From the NCBI RefSeq assembly GCF_900169785.1, contig NZ_FWER01000051.1:1-42125 (forward strand): 42,125 nucleotides of DNA, given 5' to 3'. Shown one piece after another: positions 15,834-25,073 of this stretch (position 1 is its first letter; every line of letters begins with the position of its first letter). The stretch is from Rhizobium sullae (GTDB taxonomy: Bacteria > Pseudomonadota > Alphaproteobacteria > Rhizobiales > Rhizobiaceae). Made by a program: the position numbers and the translations under genes. The notes under the pieces were generated by a model that was not told the DNA's origin, made no database searches, and was given only the letters and a program-made list of their open reading frames with translations.

Positions 15834-16858
15834 GACTCGTCTCGGGCGAAAAAGATCTCGGAAACGCCACGCTTGCCGCCATCTCGGCGCAGTTGGATGA
15901 CGATCGGGATCACCATCTGGATATAGGACATGAGATCGTGTTTCGAGTAACCGGAAGACATACCGGCTTGCTGCATCATCATGGCGAGCTGTTCATAAGC
16001 GCCCATCGGCGTATCAGCGTGCACCGTCGACATGCTGCCGGGGTGGCCGGTGTTTATTGCCCGCAGGAAAGAGAATGCTTCAGCGCCGCGAATCTCGCCG
16101 ACAAACAGTCGGTCAGGCCGCATACGTAGCGACGCTTCGAGCAAGCTTTGAATCGTCACGTCCGCAGTGCCCTGGTCGCCTTTCGAGGCGATCAGATGAA
16201 CCTTATTGGCCTGAGGCGGAAACAGCTCGCGGGTGTCCTCGAGCGTCAGTATCCGCTCATGCGGATCGATGCTTTTCAGGCAGGCATTGAGGAACGTCGT
16301 CTTGCCCGACGACGTTCCGCCGCTGATCAGGATCGATACCCGCTTGGTTATGGCCGTATGGATGAAATCATAGATTCTATTTGTCCGGAGGTGAGCGATC
16401 AGCTCTCGATCGATATCGCTCAGGCCACCGACGGCGACAGAGACTTTCTCCAGCGAGCCGTTGTCCCGATACTCTTCCAGGGTGAGATTGTTCACGACCT
16501 GCTTTCTGATCGAGATTGATCCTCCTTCCGGCGCGGCCGGCGGTAAGACGATCTGGATGCGCTCGCCGGTCGGCAAGGCGGCACTCAGGATCGGCTTGCT
16601 ACGGCTGATGAACTGGCTTGTGACGCCGGCGACTCGTTCGCCGATATTCTGGATCTCGTCAGCCGTCAGCTCGGCGATTTCGTGATGCTCCATATGTTCA
16701 GCCCCAAGCCGTTCCACGTAGACGTGTCCCGGCTTATTGACGGCAATTTCGACCACTCGCCGATCATTCAGAAGGTCGCGGATCGGTTCGAGGGCGCGAT
16801 CGAGGAAGTAATATGGATTGCTGGCAGTGTTGCCGTTGTTACCTACCGCGACGTTCAC
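15830..16858 (-). CDS. virB11: T4SS ATPase VirB11
   Basis: 342 aa from a GTG at 16858 with AAGGA eight bases upstream; the start lies inside the virB10 3' end. Walker A GGTSSGKT is at 180-187, the Asp box TLEDTREL at about 205-212, Walker B GEIRGAE at 254-260 and the His box TGHPGSMSTVHA at 270-281. VirB11 forms a cytoplasmic hexamer that switches the channel between pilus assembly and DNA transfer. Length and motif order are normal for the family. Confidence 0.95.
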   Translation of the reverse strand: MNVAVGNNGNTASNPYYFLDRALEPIRDLLNDRRVVEIAVNKPGHVYVERLGAEHMEHHEIAELTADEIQNIGERVAGVTSQFISRSKPILSAALPTGERIQIVLPPAAPEGGSISIRKQVVNNLTLEEYRDNGSLEKVSVAVGGLSDIDRELIAHLRTNRIYDFIHTAITKRVSILISGGTSSGKTTFLNACLKSIDPHERILTLEDTRELFPPQANKVHLIASKGDQGTADVTIQSLLEASLRMRPDRLFVGEIRGAEAFSFLRAINTGHPGSMSTVHADTPMGAYEQLAMMMQQAGMSSGYSKHDLMSYIQMVIPIVIQLRRDGGKRGVSEIFFARDES

Positions 16859-18047
16859 GTTGAATTTCCTTCATGGCTTCAGTGACCGGATCGTCGTACA
16901 TGGCGCTGAAATCGAGATCCTGGCGGACATAGACAAAAATTCGCTCGCCCTGGCTGACGCTGATGGTTGGCGGAATGCGAAGGTTCTCGCTCAAGGCCTG
17001 GTTCGCCATGTCGGAGAAGGTCTCGGCGATCGTCTCGCGGGCCAGTTCCTCGCCTCTTTGCGCTTCATCGTTATTTTCTCCGAATGCTTCATCGCTTCCG
17101 TACCCCGTCAGGAAGCTGGCGCCGGCGCCGACGACTGAAAGCATGATTGCGGATCCGAATCTTTCCCGCCATTTGTTGTCGACAATGCCTGTCAGGCCAG
17201 AACGCCCAAGGCTGTCCGTACCGATCGAATTGAGCCGCACCGACACTCCGTCATCGCGGATCAGCCGGCTCCAGATGACAAAGATGCGTTTTTGTCCTCT
17301 CGTGACTTCAGACTGATACTCGCCGATCAGTCGTGTTCCGGTTGGGATGAGGACGCGGCGGCCGTCGAACGAATAGACGTCCTGGGAAGTGATCGCACGA
17401 ATTTGGCCCGGGAGGTCGCTGTTGATTGCCGTCTCAAGAATGCCGGGGATTAACGTGCCTTCGGGGATCACTGCGTCGATACGCTTGATCTGTGTCGCTT
17501 GCGCGCCTCGATCAGCGAGGCTCGACGCCGCGGCAAGGAACTTGCTGTTGCGGTCCTCGCCGGCAACGGTTATTCCCGGGCCGTTCTCGCCAGTGAGGCT
17601 TCCGACGCCATCATCGCCTTTTTTGGCATCGAGGGTGATCAAACCCGACTTGAACCGCGCCGGAAATTCTTCTGCTGGCGGCGCAGCTTCCGGGGTCGTT
17701 TCAATGGCTTCTGGCGGCGGCGGGACCTTGAACTCGGTCGTATCGACTTCTTCGACCACCTCAGGAGGTGGCGGCAAATTGATAACGTTGTTGTCGGGCT
17801 CCGGCTCCGGCTTTTCTTCCTCGCGGACAAATGACGGCGGCCGGAATGTCGTCGTCCTGAATTCTTCGTCGCCGTCTGTCACGTCGCGTGGCCGTTCCTG
17901 CGGGGCGGCCAGGACGAAATAGGCCGCTGCGGCTCCGGCGAGCAGCAGAGCAGACATGCCCAGGAGCTGGTTGCGTTTGACGTTTTTGTTGCTGACTGCC
18001 GTTTCGTCGGCCGACAGCATGGCCTCTAATTCGGGTGTCCGGTTCAT
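16839..18047 (-). CDS. virB10: T4SS core protein VirB10
   Basis: 402 aa from the ATG at 18047, which overlaps the virB9 stop (ATGA) and has GGAG nine bases upstream; a TTG at 18065 would add six residues but is less likely. One inner-membrane span lies at about 27-48, then a Pro/Glu-rich periplasmic linker at 50-130 (repeated PPPPE). The TrbI/VirB10 domain follows at about 185-390 (GTLIPGILETAINSDLPG, LIPTGTRLIGEYQSEV, TGIVDNKWRERFGSAIML, PPTISVSQGERIFVYVRQDLDF). It spans from inner to outer membrane and forms the channel with VirB7 and VirB9. Confidence 0.95.
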   Translation of the reverse strand: MNRTPELEAMLSADETAVSNKNVKRNQLLGMSALLLAGAAAAYFVLAAPQERPRDVTDGDEEFRTTTFRPPSFVREEEKPEPEPDNNVINLPPPPEVVEEVDTTEFKVPPPPEAIETTPEAAPPAEEFPARFKSGLITLDAKKGDDGVGSLTGENGPGITVAGEDRNSKFLAAASSLADRGAQATQIKRIDAVIPEGTLIPGILETAINSDLPGQIRAITSQDVYSFDGRRVLIPTGTRLIGEYQSEVTRGQKRIFVIWSRLIRDDGVSVRLNSIGTDSLGRSGLTGIVDNKWRERFGSAIMLSVVGAGASFLTGYGSDEAFGENNDEAQRGEELARETIAETFSDMANQALSENLRIPPTISVSQGERIFVYVRQDLDFSAMYDDPVTEAMKEIQRERRGR

Positions 18048-18856
18048 TTGTTGCCGCTCCTCCAACGCTTGGACGCCTGTTGATCCGGCGCCGGCCCGAG
18101 GACGTCGGGGTCCGGCGCGCCAAAATCAGGCTTTCGAAGGTTGAAAATGCATGTCCACTGATTGCCATCGCGCAGGGTGTATTGCGTCGCAACTCCATCG
18201 ACGACGAGATATTCTCCCTCTTTCCGGAAGTTGCGCAGCGTCTCGGAAAAATCAGACTGGACCGCGAAAATCGCGGGCACGCGGCCATTGAACTTGAAGA
18301 AGGTCTTCTTGCCGTCGTCAAAGATCATCGATGGCTTCAGCGCGGGGTCGCCTGAAAACGAGTAGTCGATGTTGACGTTCGCCTTGTCGATGCTCGAGAC
18401 GTTCGGATTTGCCGCCCGGTACTCCGCTTCCTTCCGGAGGGCTGCATTCAGATCCTTCTCAGGATAGACGAACCGGACGCCGAACACCTTTTTGTTGGCA
18501 TCCGGTGCATAATCGTTGAGCTCGATGAAATAGATTCTCTTCGTCGTCACGATGTTCATGTTGGTCGTGACGTTCTTTGCGACAGGCTTCACGAACAGGA
18601 TGTTGCCTTTTTCGGACGGGGCAACCTGCCAGCTATCGGTGTCGCCAAGTGAAATTGTCTCGAACTTCTCATCTTCATCGAAAATGATCATCGTCGAGAT
18701 TCCATAGGTGGCGGCCACCTTCACGACGTTGTTCGGCTGGTAAACAACGCTCGTTACACGGGCGTCGAGATTGCCCGGCCGGGGCGTTTGCGCCGCATGG
18801 GCGTGAGTCAAGATCGCGGCGGAGACCGCCGCCGACAACAGGAGCCGTTTCATCAT
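18044..18856 (-). CDS. virB9: T4SS core protein VirB9
   Basis: 270 aa. The signal peptide MMKRLLLSAAVSAAILTHAHA is followed by an N-terminal beta domain (ARVTSVVYQPNNVVKVAATYGISTMIIFDEDEKFETISLGD, WQVAPSEKGNILFVKPVAKNVTTNMNIVTTKRIYFIEL) and the C-terminal CagX/VirB9 domain (YSFSGDPALKPSMIFDDGKKTFFKF, VVDGVATQYTLRDG). Secreted to the periplasm, it pairs with VirB7 and VirB10 in the outer-membrane core complex. Its start overlaps the virB8 stop by four bases. Confidence 0.95.
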   Translation of the reverse strand: MMKRLLLSAAVSAAILTHAHAAQTPRPGNLDARVTSVVYQPNNVVKVAATYGISTMIIFDEDEKFETISLGDTDSWQVAPSEKGNILFVKPVAKNVTTNMNIVTTKRIYFIELNDYAPDANKKVFGVRFVYPEKDLNAALRKEAEYRAANPNVSSIDKANVNIDYSFSGDPALKPSMIFDDGKKTFFKFNGRVPAIFAVQSDFSETLRNFRKEGEYLVVDGVATQYTLRDGNQWTCIFNLRKPDFGAPDPDVLGPAPDQQASKRWRSGNK

Positions 18857-19548
18857 CCCTGACCTCCCGGCGTCACCGTCTCTTGATCACGACGATAGTT
18901 GTAGACCTGGAAGCCGAGCGGATTTTCAAAGCGCCATTCGTTGGTCTCTGGCGTGTCAGTGTAGCGATAGCGCACAACGGAGATGTAATGCCGGACGATG
19001 GATTCCGCGTCTGATTTCTCCGTGGTCGAAAACCGGACCAATGCGGTGCTGGCGTTCGAGAAGGTCACGGATTTGATGTCAACCAGTACCCGCTTGTTTT
19101 TGCCGAGCACTTTCGCCGGATTGTTCGCGTTGGCGGCACTGTACTCTTCCTGCAGCTCCCGGGCGGCATCGCTCGTCGACAAAAGTGCGGCAATGCCGAA
19201 ATTCTCTTCGATCGCGAAGGGGTCGTATCCTTCGCGGGCGCGGATGTATCGAACGACATTAGCCTGTGTGATCGCCTGCTGTTCGGTCAGGCTCGCCGGC
19301 CTGGTCAGGCCTGTTTTCACCTCGACGTAGCCAGTGTTCTTGTCGACTTCGACGATGTATGGTTCGAAGCTCTTCAGCGGCACGAGCAGTACCAAGGCGG
19401 CGAGTGCCAGTAGTGTAATAGCTCCAAAAATCGTGGTGACGAACCAGGCAAGCGTCCGAGAGCGCTTAGCCTTCTTGACGATTTCGTGTTCCCAGCGATC
19501 ACCGTCCTGAAAATAGCTCCTGAGAGCAACGTCCTTCGTTTCTGCCAT
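18853..19548 (-). CDS. virB8: T4SS inner-membrane protein VirB8
   Basis: 231 aa. A short cytoplasmic segment ending in KKAKRSRTLAWF is followed by one span at about 33-56 and a periplasmic NTF2-like VirB8 domain (FEPYIVEVDKNTGYVEVKTGL, NVVRYIRAREGYDP, STTEKSDAESIVRHYISVVRYRY, ENPLGFQVYNYRRDQE). VirB8 links the inner-membrane parts to the core channel. It lies 36 bp after virB6, too short a gap for a virB7 gene at its usual place. Confidence 0.94.
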   Translation of the reverse strand: MAETKDVALRSYFQDGDRWEHEIVKKAKRSRTLAWFVTTIFGAITLLALAALVLLVPLKSFEPYIVEVDKNTGYVEVKTGLTRPASLTEQQAITQANVVRYIRAREGYDPFAIEENFGIAALLSTSDAARELQEEYSAANANNPAKVLGKNKRVLVDIKSVTFSNASTALVRFSTTEKSDAESIVRHYISVVRYRYTDTPETNEWRFENPLGFQVYNYRRDQETVTPGGQG

Positions 19549-19584
19549 TTCGATCTAGCCCTTACGTAACTTCTAACTCACAGC

Positions 19585-20613
19585 TCAACGCGGCATGCTG
19601 TTGTTGCTAATTCGGTTCTGCATTGCTTCGGCGCCGGCGTTCCGGATGTTTGTTCTCATGCCTTCGATCGTGCGCTCGCGCGCCTGCATCCCGGCCCGTC
19701 CCACGGCTCCGGACGCGGTGCGGCCGGCGTTTAACGCCTGCAACGGACCAGTAATGCCAGTGTATCGGCCGACCGATTTAGCAATATTTCCGACACCCGC
19801 TGCCATACCGCCGACAATGCCTTGCGCCAGGACTTGAATGTTAAAAAGCACAAACGCGCCTGCGCAGCAGAGCAGAAGGAACCCTGCAATATCAGAGAGT
19901 TCGATTTGCTTTTGGCCCGCGGCGTTGGTCATTTTTGTAAGCTCGGGATCCATCGCGGTGATAAGGAAGGCGGCTACGACGTAAACGAACATCGGGATCA
20001 GTGCGTATAGTAGGACTTGTTGAAACCATGCGAGCCCGTAGCTGCGCGTTTGCTCAAACAACATGCAAGCGATGAAAATCGGCGCTGTTCCGATCAAAAC
20101 CCACATCATCACCTTGGCGAGCAGCAAAATTGCCAACGCAACGGCGATGAAGATCAAGGCGCCAATCATCACGACGACGCCAACGAGAGAGGGAAGAACG
20201 GCAAAATACCCGGATTGCTCCGCGAATTCCGACGCTGCTTGGTTAGCGGATCTCCAAATCATCGAGAGCCCGTTTGTTGGCTCCGTGATCCCGGTCGATG
20301 TTGCGGTCAGCAGAGCCCGGCCGACATCTTCCGGTGTGTTGGCCAGCCACCGATAAAAGAAGTCATTGAAATAGCTCCACTCCTTTATCAACGTCAGGAT
20401 CAGTATCATTCGGACCACACGTCCAATGACCTCGCTGACGCTTACTCGCGAAGTACCCATAAAGAGCTGAAGGCCGTAGTAGCCGACATAGGCGATGAAC
20501 ATGATGTAGAGCAGCGGCATAATTTCGCTGCCCAAGATTCCGTACGCCTTCTCAGAAAATTTGGCGCCGGTGTTTTCAATCCTATCTAGGAGATCGCCCA
20601 GGAAATCGTTCAT
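19585..20613 (-). CDS. virB6: T4SS polytopic inner-membrane protein VirB6
   Basis: 342 aa with about six to seven hydrophobic segments from residue 28 to 265 (for example PLLYIMFIAYVGYYGLQLFM, LVGVVVMIGALIFIAVALAI, VLLYALIPMFVYVVAAFLI). The C-terminus is hydrophilic and Arg/Gly/Ala-rich (GRAGMQARERTIEGMRTNIR). VirB6/TrbL proteins form the inner-membrane part of the DNA channel. Start ATG at 20613, 15 bp after the lipoprotein gene. Confidence 0.92.
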   Translation of the reverse strand: MNDFLGDLLDRIENTGAKFSEKAYGILGSEIMPLLYIMFIAYVGYYGLQLFMGTSRVSVSEVIGRVVRMILILTLIKEWSYFNDFFYRWLANTPEDVGRALLTATSTGITEPTNGLSMIWRSANQAASEFAEQSGYFAVLPSLVGVVVMIGALIFIAVALAILLLAKVMMWVLIGTAPIFIACMLFEQTRSYGLAWFQQVLLYALIPMFVYVVAAFLITAMDPELTKMTNAAGQKQIELSDIAGFLLLCCAGAFVLFNIQVLAQGIVGGMAAGVGNIAKSVGRYTGITGPLQALNAGRTASGAVGRAGMQARERTIEGMRTNIRNAGAEAMQNRISNNSMPR

Positions 20614-20628
20614 GCCCGACCGCGGTCC

Positions 20629-20856
20629 TTATTTCGCAACAATCGCTTCGATCGCCGCGAAGGCTGCCGAGGCGTCGCCGTTAATATTCATCATTGGGCC
20701 GCATTCCTGGCGAGGATCACCCGGTGCATAAGACGTCATGTTAGCCGGTCTCTTGCAGGGTGCCGTCTTCTCCTTCACCGTGCCGCAGCCGGCAATGCCG
20801 GCCGCGATCACGACAAGAGGCAGCAGTTTCGCAGTTTTGGTTGCTTTAATTGTCAC
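20629..20856 (-). CDS. Small lipoprotein: VirB7 or entry-exclusion (Eex) type
   Basis: 75 aa from a GTG at 20856 that overlaps the virB5 stop; the upstream frame inside virB5 is rejected. The lipobox IAGC follows LLPLVVIAAG, so the protein should be lipidated. Two further cysteines lie in the short mature part (APCKRP, QECGPMMNINGD). Order matters: canonical virB7 lies between virB6 and virB8, but here the lipoprotein lies between virB5 and virB6, the position of eex in IncN and IncW systems. No other VirB7 candidate is visible, so it may fill either role. Confidence 0.75.
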   Translation of the reverse strand: MTIKATKTAKLLPLVVIAAGIAGCGTVKEKTAPCKRPANMTSYAPGDPRQECGPMMNINGDASAAFAAIEAIVAK

Positions 20857-21565
20857 TGTACCGCAGGACCTTCTTTGTATTGGAAATGTCGGTAAGACGA
20901 CGCTGGTTTTCGGCCTGCAAAGACGACACTGCACCGTTCATCACGCCGATCAGTTCGTTGATTGTCAGCCCGGCCTGCACCTGCAGCTGCGTGTTTTGGT
21001 CGATCGATCCTTTGATGTCTTTCGCCTGGCCGATGCTCTGCCCGGCCTGTTCGAAGGCGCTCTTTCGAGATGTGACCGCCTGTTGCGAGCCATTTACCAG
21101 TGCGGCGACGCCGAGAACGGTATTCACCATTTCCTCGTAAGACTTGTCCCCCGAGAAGCTGCTGTTCGCCCGACCGGACAAATTCTTAACGAGTTGCAGG
21201 CCGTTGATGAACGTCGTCGCCACCTTGGCGACGTCACCGCCCATTCCGCCAAAATTCGGAACGCCGCCGCCCATGAGGCTGTCGAAGGACGGCATGGACG
21301 AGACGCTGAAACCATTGCCAACAGCAAGGTTCTCCATCTGGTTCGCATCGCCACCACGATCGCCGGTCACGGCCTTCAAGGTCTCTTCGACCGTCGTCAA
21401 AATTTCCTTGTTGGTCCCAAGGATCTTATCGGTTGTGACGGAGGTTTGTTTCGCCACCTCATAATTGGCTGCGTCGATAACTGGTACGCCGCCGGCCAGA
21501 GCAGGCGGGGCGGACAATGCCGATGCAATGGCTAAGGCCGATACCGAAAGAACAAAGCGTTTCAT
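20846..21565 (-). CDS. virB5: T4SS minor pilus protein VirB5
   Basis: 239 aa from the ATG at 21565, which has GGAG seven bases upstream. The signal peptide MKRFVLSVSALAIASALSAPPALA is followed by the typical VirB5/TrbJ mature start GGVPVIDAANYEVAKQT, then long helices (SYEEMVNTVLGVAALVNGSQQAV, QNTQLQVQAGLTINELIGVMNGAVSSLQAENQRRL) around a Gly/Met-rich loop. VirB5 sits at the pilus tip and contacts recipients. The preceding lytic transglycosylase carries a matching mature N-terminus. Confidence 0.88.
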   Translation of the reverse strand: MKRFVLSVSALAIASALSAPPALAGGVPVIDAANYEVAKQTSVTTDKILGTNKEILTTVEETLKAVTGDRGGDANQMENLAVGNGFSVSSMPSFDSLMGGGVPNFGGMGGDVAKVATTFINGLQLVKNLSGRANSSFSGDKSYEEMVNTVLGVAALVNGSQQAVTSRKSAFEQAGQSIGQAKDIKGSIDQNTQLQVQAGLTINELIGVMNGAVSSLQAENQRRLTDISNTKKVLRYSDN

Positions 21566-21576
21566 GCTGACTCTCC

Positions 21577-22662
21577 TCATTGTGGCTGCAACATCAGTTT
21601 CACGTTGGACTCGCGTTCTCGCTTCTCAACGCAGGCTTTTTCGGTCGGGCTCCATTCGAGCCCTTCGCGCTCATCACAAAGCCCGGTCGTCTCACGCGGT
21701 TTTTCGTCGCGAAGCTTGAAGTCTGAGGTTTGCGACGCCCCGGACAGGCTGCTGGACGACATTGCATTCCGGGAATTCACCAGATCGGCCATCGTGGTGC
21801 CGAGGCGGATGACATGGTTCATCATCTCGAGATTGGCGTTGCGAGCGCCCGAATTATGATCCCAACTATCCTGAATCGTTCCGGTCTGAAGGCCGCCCAA
21901 CTGTTGCAGCCATGACGATACGTTAGCCGAGCTTTCCTGCGTGGCCTGGCTTGTCGCCATAGCGTTGATCGTGGAATCACGCATGCCGGTATAGGCGGTG
22001 TCGCCGCCGCCATAGTTCACCGGAATATCGGCGCCGTTCGAACCACCAAAGGCGGGCATCCATCTTTGACTGATGCTCTTCACGTACCCCTGGGTTTCCT
22101 TGAAAGGCGGAATCCCACCGTATTTTTGCACGTTGCCCGGCCCGGAGTTATAGGCCGCCAACGCCAGATGTGTATTGCCGTTAAACCGTCTTAGTTGCTG
22201 CCGAAGGTATTTTGCGCCGCCTCTAAGGTTTTCCTCAATATTGTGCGGATTGACACCGAGATCCGCGGCCGTCCCGGGCATGAGCTGCGAAAGTCCGATG
22301 GCGCCGACACCCGATTTCGCACACGGATTGAACCGGCTCTCCTGGTAGACGAGCGACATGAAGAGGTTCTCGTCAACGCCCTCTTCCCGGGCGACCCGCT
22401 TAACCAGTCCGGCAATCTCCGGATTGGCATTGGCGGCCGCAACCGGATCGTCTTTCCTGCCCGGTCGGTACATCGAGCAGGTAACGCTCTTGTTGATCGA
22501 GAACCGGTCTTTGTCGATCTTCTCGATTTCCGTCGTCTTATCCTTCCTCACCGTTTTCTCAGTGAGATTGGAACCGTCGATGACAGGCACTCCCGACGCC
22601 AATGCAGGTCCGGGAGCGGCAAGCGCTATCATCATCAGCCATAGAGCAGGACGTTTCTTCAT
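21577..22662 (-). CDS. Second lytic transglycosylase, internal to the virB operon
   Basis: 361 aa from the ATG at 22662, which overlaps the virB4 stop (ATGA) with GGGAG eight bases upstream. After a signal peptide (to about residue 23) the mature start is SGVPVIDGSNLTEKTV, close to that of VirB5. The SLT domain at about 82-200 has catalytic Glu108 (YQESRFNPCAKSGVGAIGLSQLMPGTAADLG, LALAAYNSGPGNVQKYGGIPPFKET). The C-terminal 150 residues are Ser/Asn/Gln-rich with a late CDEREGLEWSPTEKACVEK. It should cut peptidoglycan for channel assembly. virB1 already supplies such an enzyme, so a second one between virB4 and virB5 is notable. Confidence 0.88.
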   Translation of the reverse strand: MKKRPALWLMMIALAAPGPALASGVPVIDGSNLTEKTVRKDKTTEIEKIDKDRFSINKSVTCSMYRPGRKDDPVAAANANPEIAGLVKRVAREEGVDENLFMSLVYQESRFNPCAKSGVGAIGLSQLMPGTAADLGVNPHNIEENLRGGAKYLRQQLRRFNGNTHLALAAYNSGPGNVQKYGGIPPFKETQGYVKSISQRWMPAFGGSNGADIPVNYGGGDTAYTGMRDSTINAMATSQATQESSANVSSWLQQLGGLQTGTIQDSWDHNSGARNANLEMMNHVIRLGTTMADLVNSRNAMSSSSLSGASQTSDFKLRDEKPRETTGLCDEREGLEWSPTEKACVEKRERESNVKLMLQPQ

Positions 22663-25070
22663 TGACCCTTCTCCCATCCGCAAAATTCAGCCAGCCAGTT
22701 TTCGGGCTCATCGCCATATTTTTCCCGCAGCGCAGCGCATTCCTCGACCGTCTCCTTGCGGCCCGAAAGCACCTTTACAAGGTCGGGCATGGCGGACAGA
22801 TCGAGCCGGGCAATGACCGAGTCATTGCCGTGCTTCACGAGGAACGTCCGCTTTTCAGGCGGGGTATTCTTGATGAAATTGAATTCCTTAACCGTCAGGC
22901 CAAACCGCTTGATGTAGCTCTCTTCATCGGCGCGAGGGTTCGGAAAGTGGATGTTCGTCGCGGACTGTTCGATCAGAGTGTGCGACGCTTTGGCCTTGGT
23001 AATATCGGCGGCAGACTGCGTGCCGAAGCCGACGATACCGTTGAGCTTGCGGATCGTTTTCATCTTATCGACGATGAACGCCGAAAAGGTCTCGTCCATA
23101 AGCAGCTGCCAGCCCTCGTCCATAAAGAACATGACAGGATCGCCGTTCAGCAGCTCGTCGAGGCGATGATAGAGATACATCAGCGCAGGCGTGCGCAGAT
23201 CCTCGTTCCCGAGGATGTTGGTCATGTCAAAGCCGAAGACACTCCGGCCGGAGAACGACAGCACGTCATGCGGCGCATTGAACAGCCAGGCTTTTTCACC
23301 GTCGATCCAAGGGCGAAGGCGAGCGTGTAAGTCGTTCGCGTCGGCGCGCGAACGACCGACAAGCAAGCCTGACAGGTTCGGCAAGTTTCGTTCAGCCGCA
23401 GGCTCCTGCATGAGGCGCGTGATGGCCTTCTCAAGCGTGTCCTCATCCTCCTGGGTGAAGTCGCGCCGATCGCCGGAGCGCAGCATTGCTTTCAGCAGCC
23501 GAAGCAAAAACTCACGGTTTGGGCCGGTGTTATCCATTTGAAGTGGGTTGAAGCCGGTCGGCGTGCCCGGTGACAGGACTTCATAGGAACCGCCCATCGC
23601 CCTCACGAAGATCTCGGCGCCCCTATCCTTGTCGAAAAAGACGGCCTTTGGCATCGGAGAAATCCGCATCGCCTGTGCGAGCAGGAATGTCAGGGCAACC
23701 GTCTTACCCGAGCCAGTCGGGCCGGTGACGAGAAAATGGCCGATGTCGCGACGATGAAAATTGAACCAGTATGGGGTCTGCGACGTCGTTTCGAGGATCG
23801 TTATCGGTAAGCCCCAATGGGTGCGATCCGATTGACCAGTCGCGAAATTGTGCATCGACGACAGGCCCGAGAAATTCGCGCTCGAAAGCATCGCTTTTCG
23901 CGCAACATAGCTATGATTGCCGGGGAGCTGCGCCCAAAAAGCCGCTTCGAGATTCAGGTCCTCGCGCAGCCAGTTGATGTTCATATCCGTCAGGCAGGCT
24001 CCGAGTTCCGAGACCGTGCGGCTGATGCCGTCCAGATCACGGGACAGGCAAAGCAACGACAGATGATGGAAACCGAATACGGCTTCCTGATTCATCAGAC
24101 TGTTGAGCGCAAAGTCGATATCGTGCTCGACCGCGCTACCGGATTCATCTGATGCTTTGATTTGTCGCTGCAGGCGGCTGATCCGCTCTTGTGCGATCGG
24201 CTTGTCAGCGATGGTGAAGGATTGCGTCAGAATGAATTCGTGATTCACCTGCAAGAGGCCGTCGAGCATTCCGGGGCCGGTGAACGGTGGATATTCCTTC
24301 ACCGACAGTAGCGCACCAAAGCGGCTATCTTCATCAACCGCCGCCTGTGCCTGCATGGTCCGCTTGCTGAAATGCAACCGCGACGACCCGATGTAGTTGC
24401 GGATCCCCATGCGCGGCAAGCGCATCTTCCGAGGCACGCCGCCGGTCAGGATCGTGTTGAAAAACTCGCAGGGCTCAGAGTACGGCTCGCCATTGCGGTA
24501 AGTAATGCCGAGCGCCCGCGCGCCATATTTTTGCAGTTCGCGGGTGATGTTGCCGATAAGCTCCTCAAGCTCAGTGACATCCTCGCGGTTTTGCTGGCTC
24601 CGCGCATCACTGTTAGTCCGATCGAGCAGTCTCTTGAAGGTGTCGCCTACACCGAGAGCGCCGCGCATGCCCGACCGCACGATGGTCAGGTAAATTTCGT
24701 TTGTGAACATGCGCTTGTGGCGCAGCTGTTCCATGTATCGCTTGTTCAGCAAATCACAGAATGGCTCGTCAAATGCGCCGCCGATCTCGGTTTCCACCTC
24801 TCGCCGGATCACGGTAGACCAGAGTGAAAATCGGCTAGAGCCGAGTGCCCGGATCATCGTGTTTTGCACGACCGAGCGCATATTAAGTTCAGCCTGGTCT
24901 TCCGTCTGAAAGAACAGGCCATCCAATTTGATGACGCTGAGCAGCGACCCGTTTTCCAACCCTATGACCGTATCCGAAACATGCCGCAGGTATGGAATAT
25001 GAGTCGACATTGGCCGCTCATTATTGGCGACCTTTCCAAATCCAAGCTCTTCTCTGACGACTTTCAGCAT
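22659..25070 (-). CDS. virB4: T4SS ATPase VirB4
   Basis: 803 aa. The N-terminal CagE/TrbE/VirB part (THIPYLRHVSDTVIGLENGSLLSVIKLDG) leads to the ATPase domain with Walker A GPTGSGKT at 450-457, Walker B VMFFMDEGWQLL (Asp651, Glu652) and GFGTQSAADI. The family powers pilus biogenesis and substrate transfer at the inner membrane. The start lies three bases after virB3; the stop overlaps the next gene. Length and motifs are normal. Confidence 0.96.
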   Translation of the reverse strand: MLKVVREELGFGKVANNERPMSTHIPYLRHVSDTVIGLENGSLLSVIKLDGLFFQTEDQAELNMRSVVQNTMIRALGSSRFSLWSTVIRREVETEIGGAFDEPFCDLLNKRYMEQLRHKRMFTNEIYLTIVRSGMRGALGVGDTFKRLLDRTNSDARSQQNREDVTELEELIGNITRELQKYGARALGITYRNGEPYSEPCEFFNTILTGGVPRKMRLPRMGIRNYIGSSRLHFSKRTMQAQAAVDEDSRFGALLSVKEYPPFTGPGMLDGLLQVNHEFILTQSFTIADKPIAQERISRLQRQIKASDESGSAVEHDIDFALNSLMNQEAVFGFHHLSLLCLSRDLDGISRTVSELGACLTDMNINWLREDLNLEAAFWAQLPGNHSYVARKAMLSSANFSGLSSMHNFATGQSDRTHWGLPITILETTSQTPYWFNFHRRDIGHFLVTGPTGSGKTVALTFLLAQAMRISPMPKAVFFDKDRGAEIFVRAMGGSYEVLSPGTPTGFNPLQMDNTGPNREFLLRLLKAMLRSGDRRDFTQEDEDTLEKAITRLMQEPAAERNLPNLSGLLVGRSRADANDLHARLRPWIDGEKAWLFNAPHDVLSFSGRSVFGFDMTNILGNEDLRTPALMYLYHRLDELLNGDPVMFFMDEGWQLLMDETFSAFIVDKMKTIRKLNGIVGFGTQSAADITKAKASHTLIEQSATNIHFPNPRADEESYIKRFGLTVKEFNFIKNTPPEKRTFLVKHGNDSVIARLDLSAMPDLVKVLSGRKETVEECAALREKYGDEPENWLAEFCGWEKGQ

Positions 25071-25073
25071 AGG

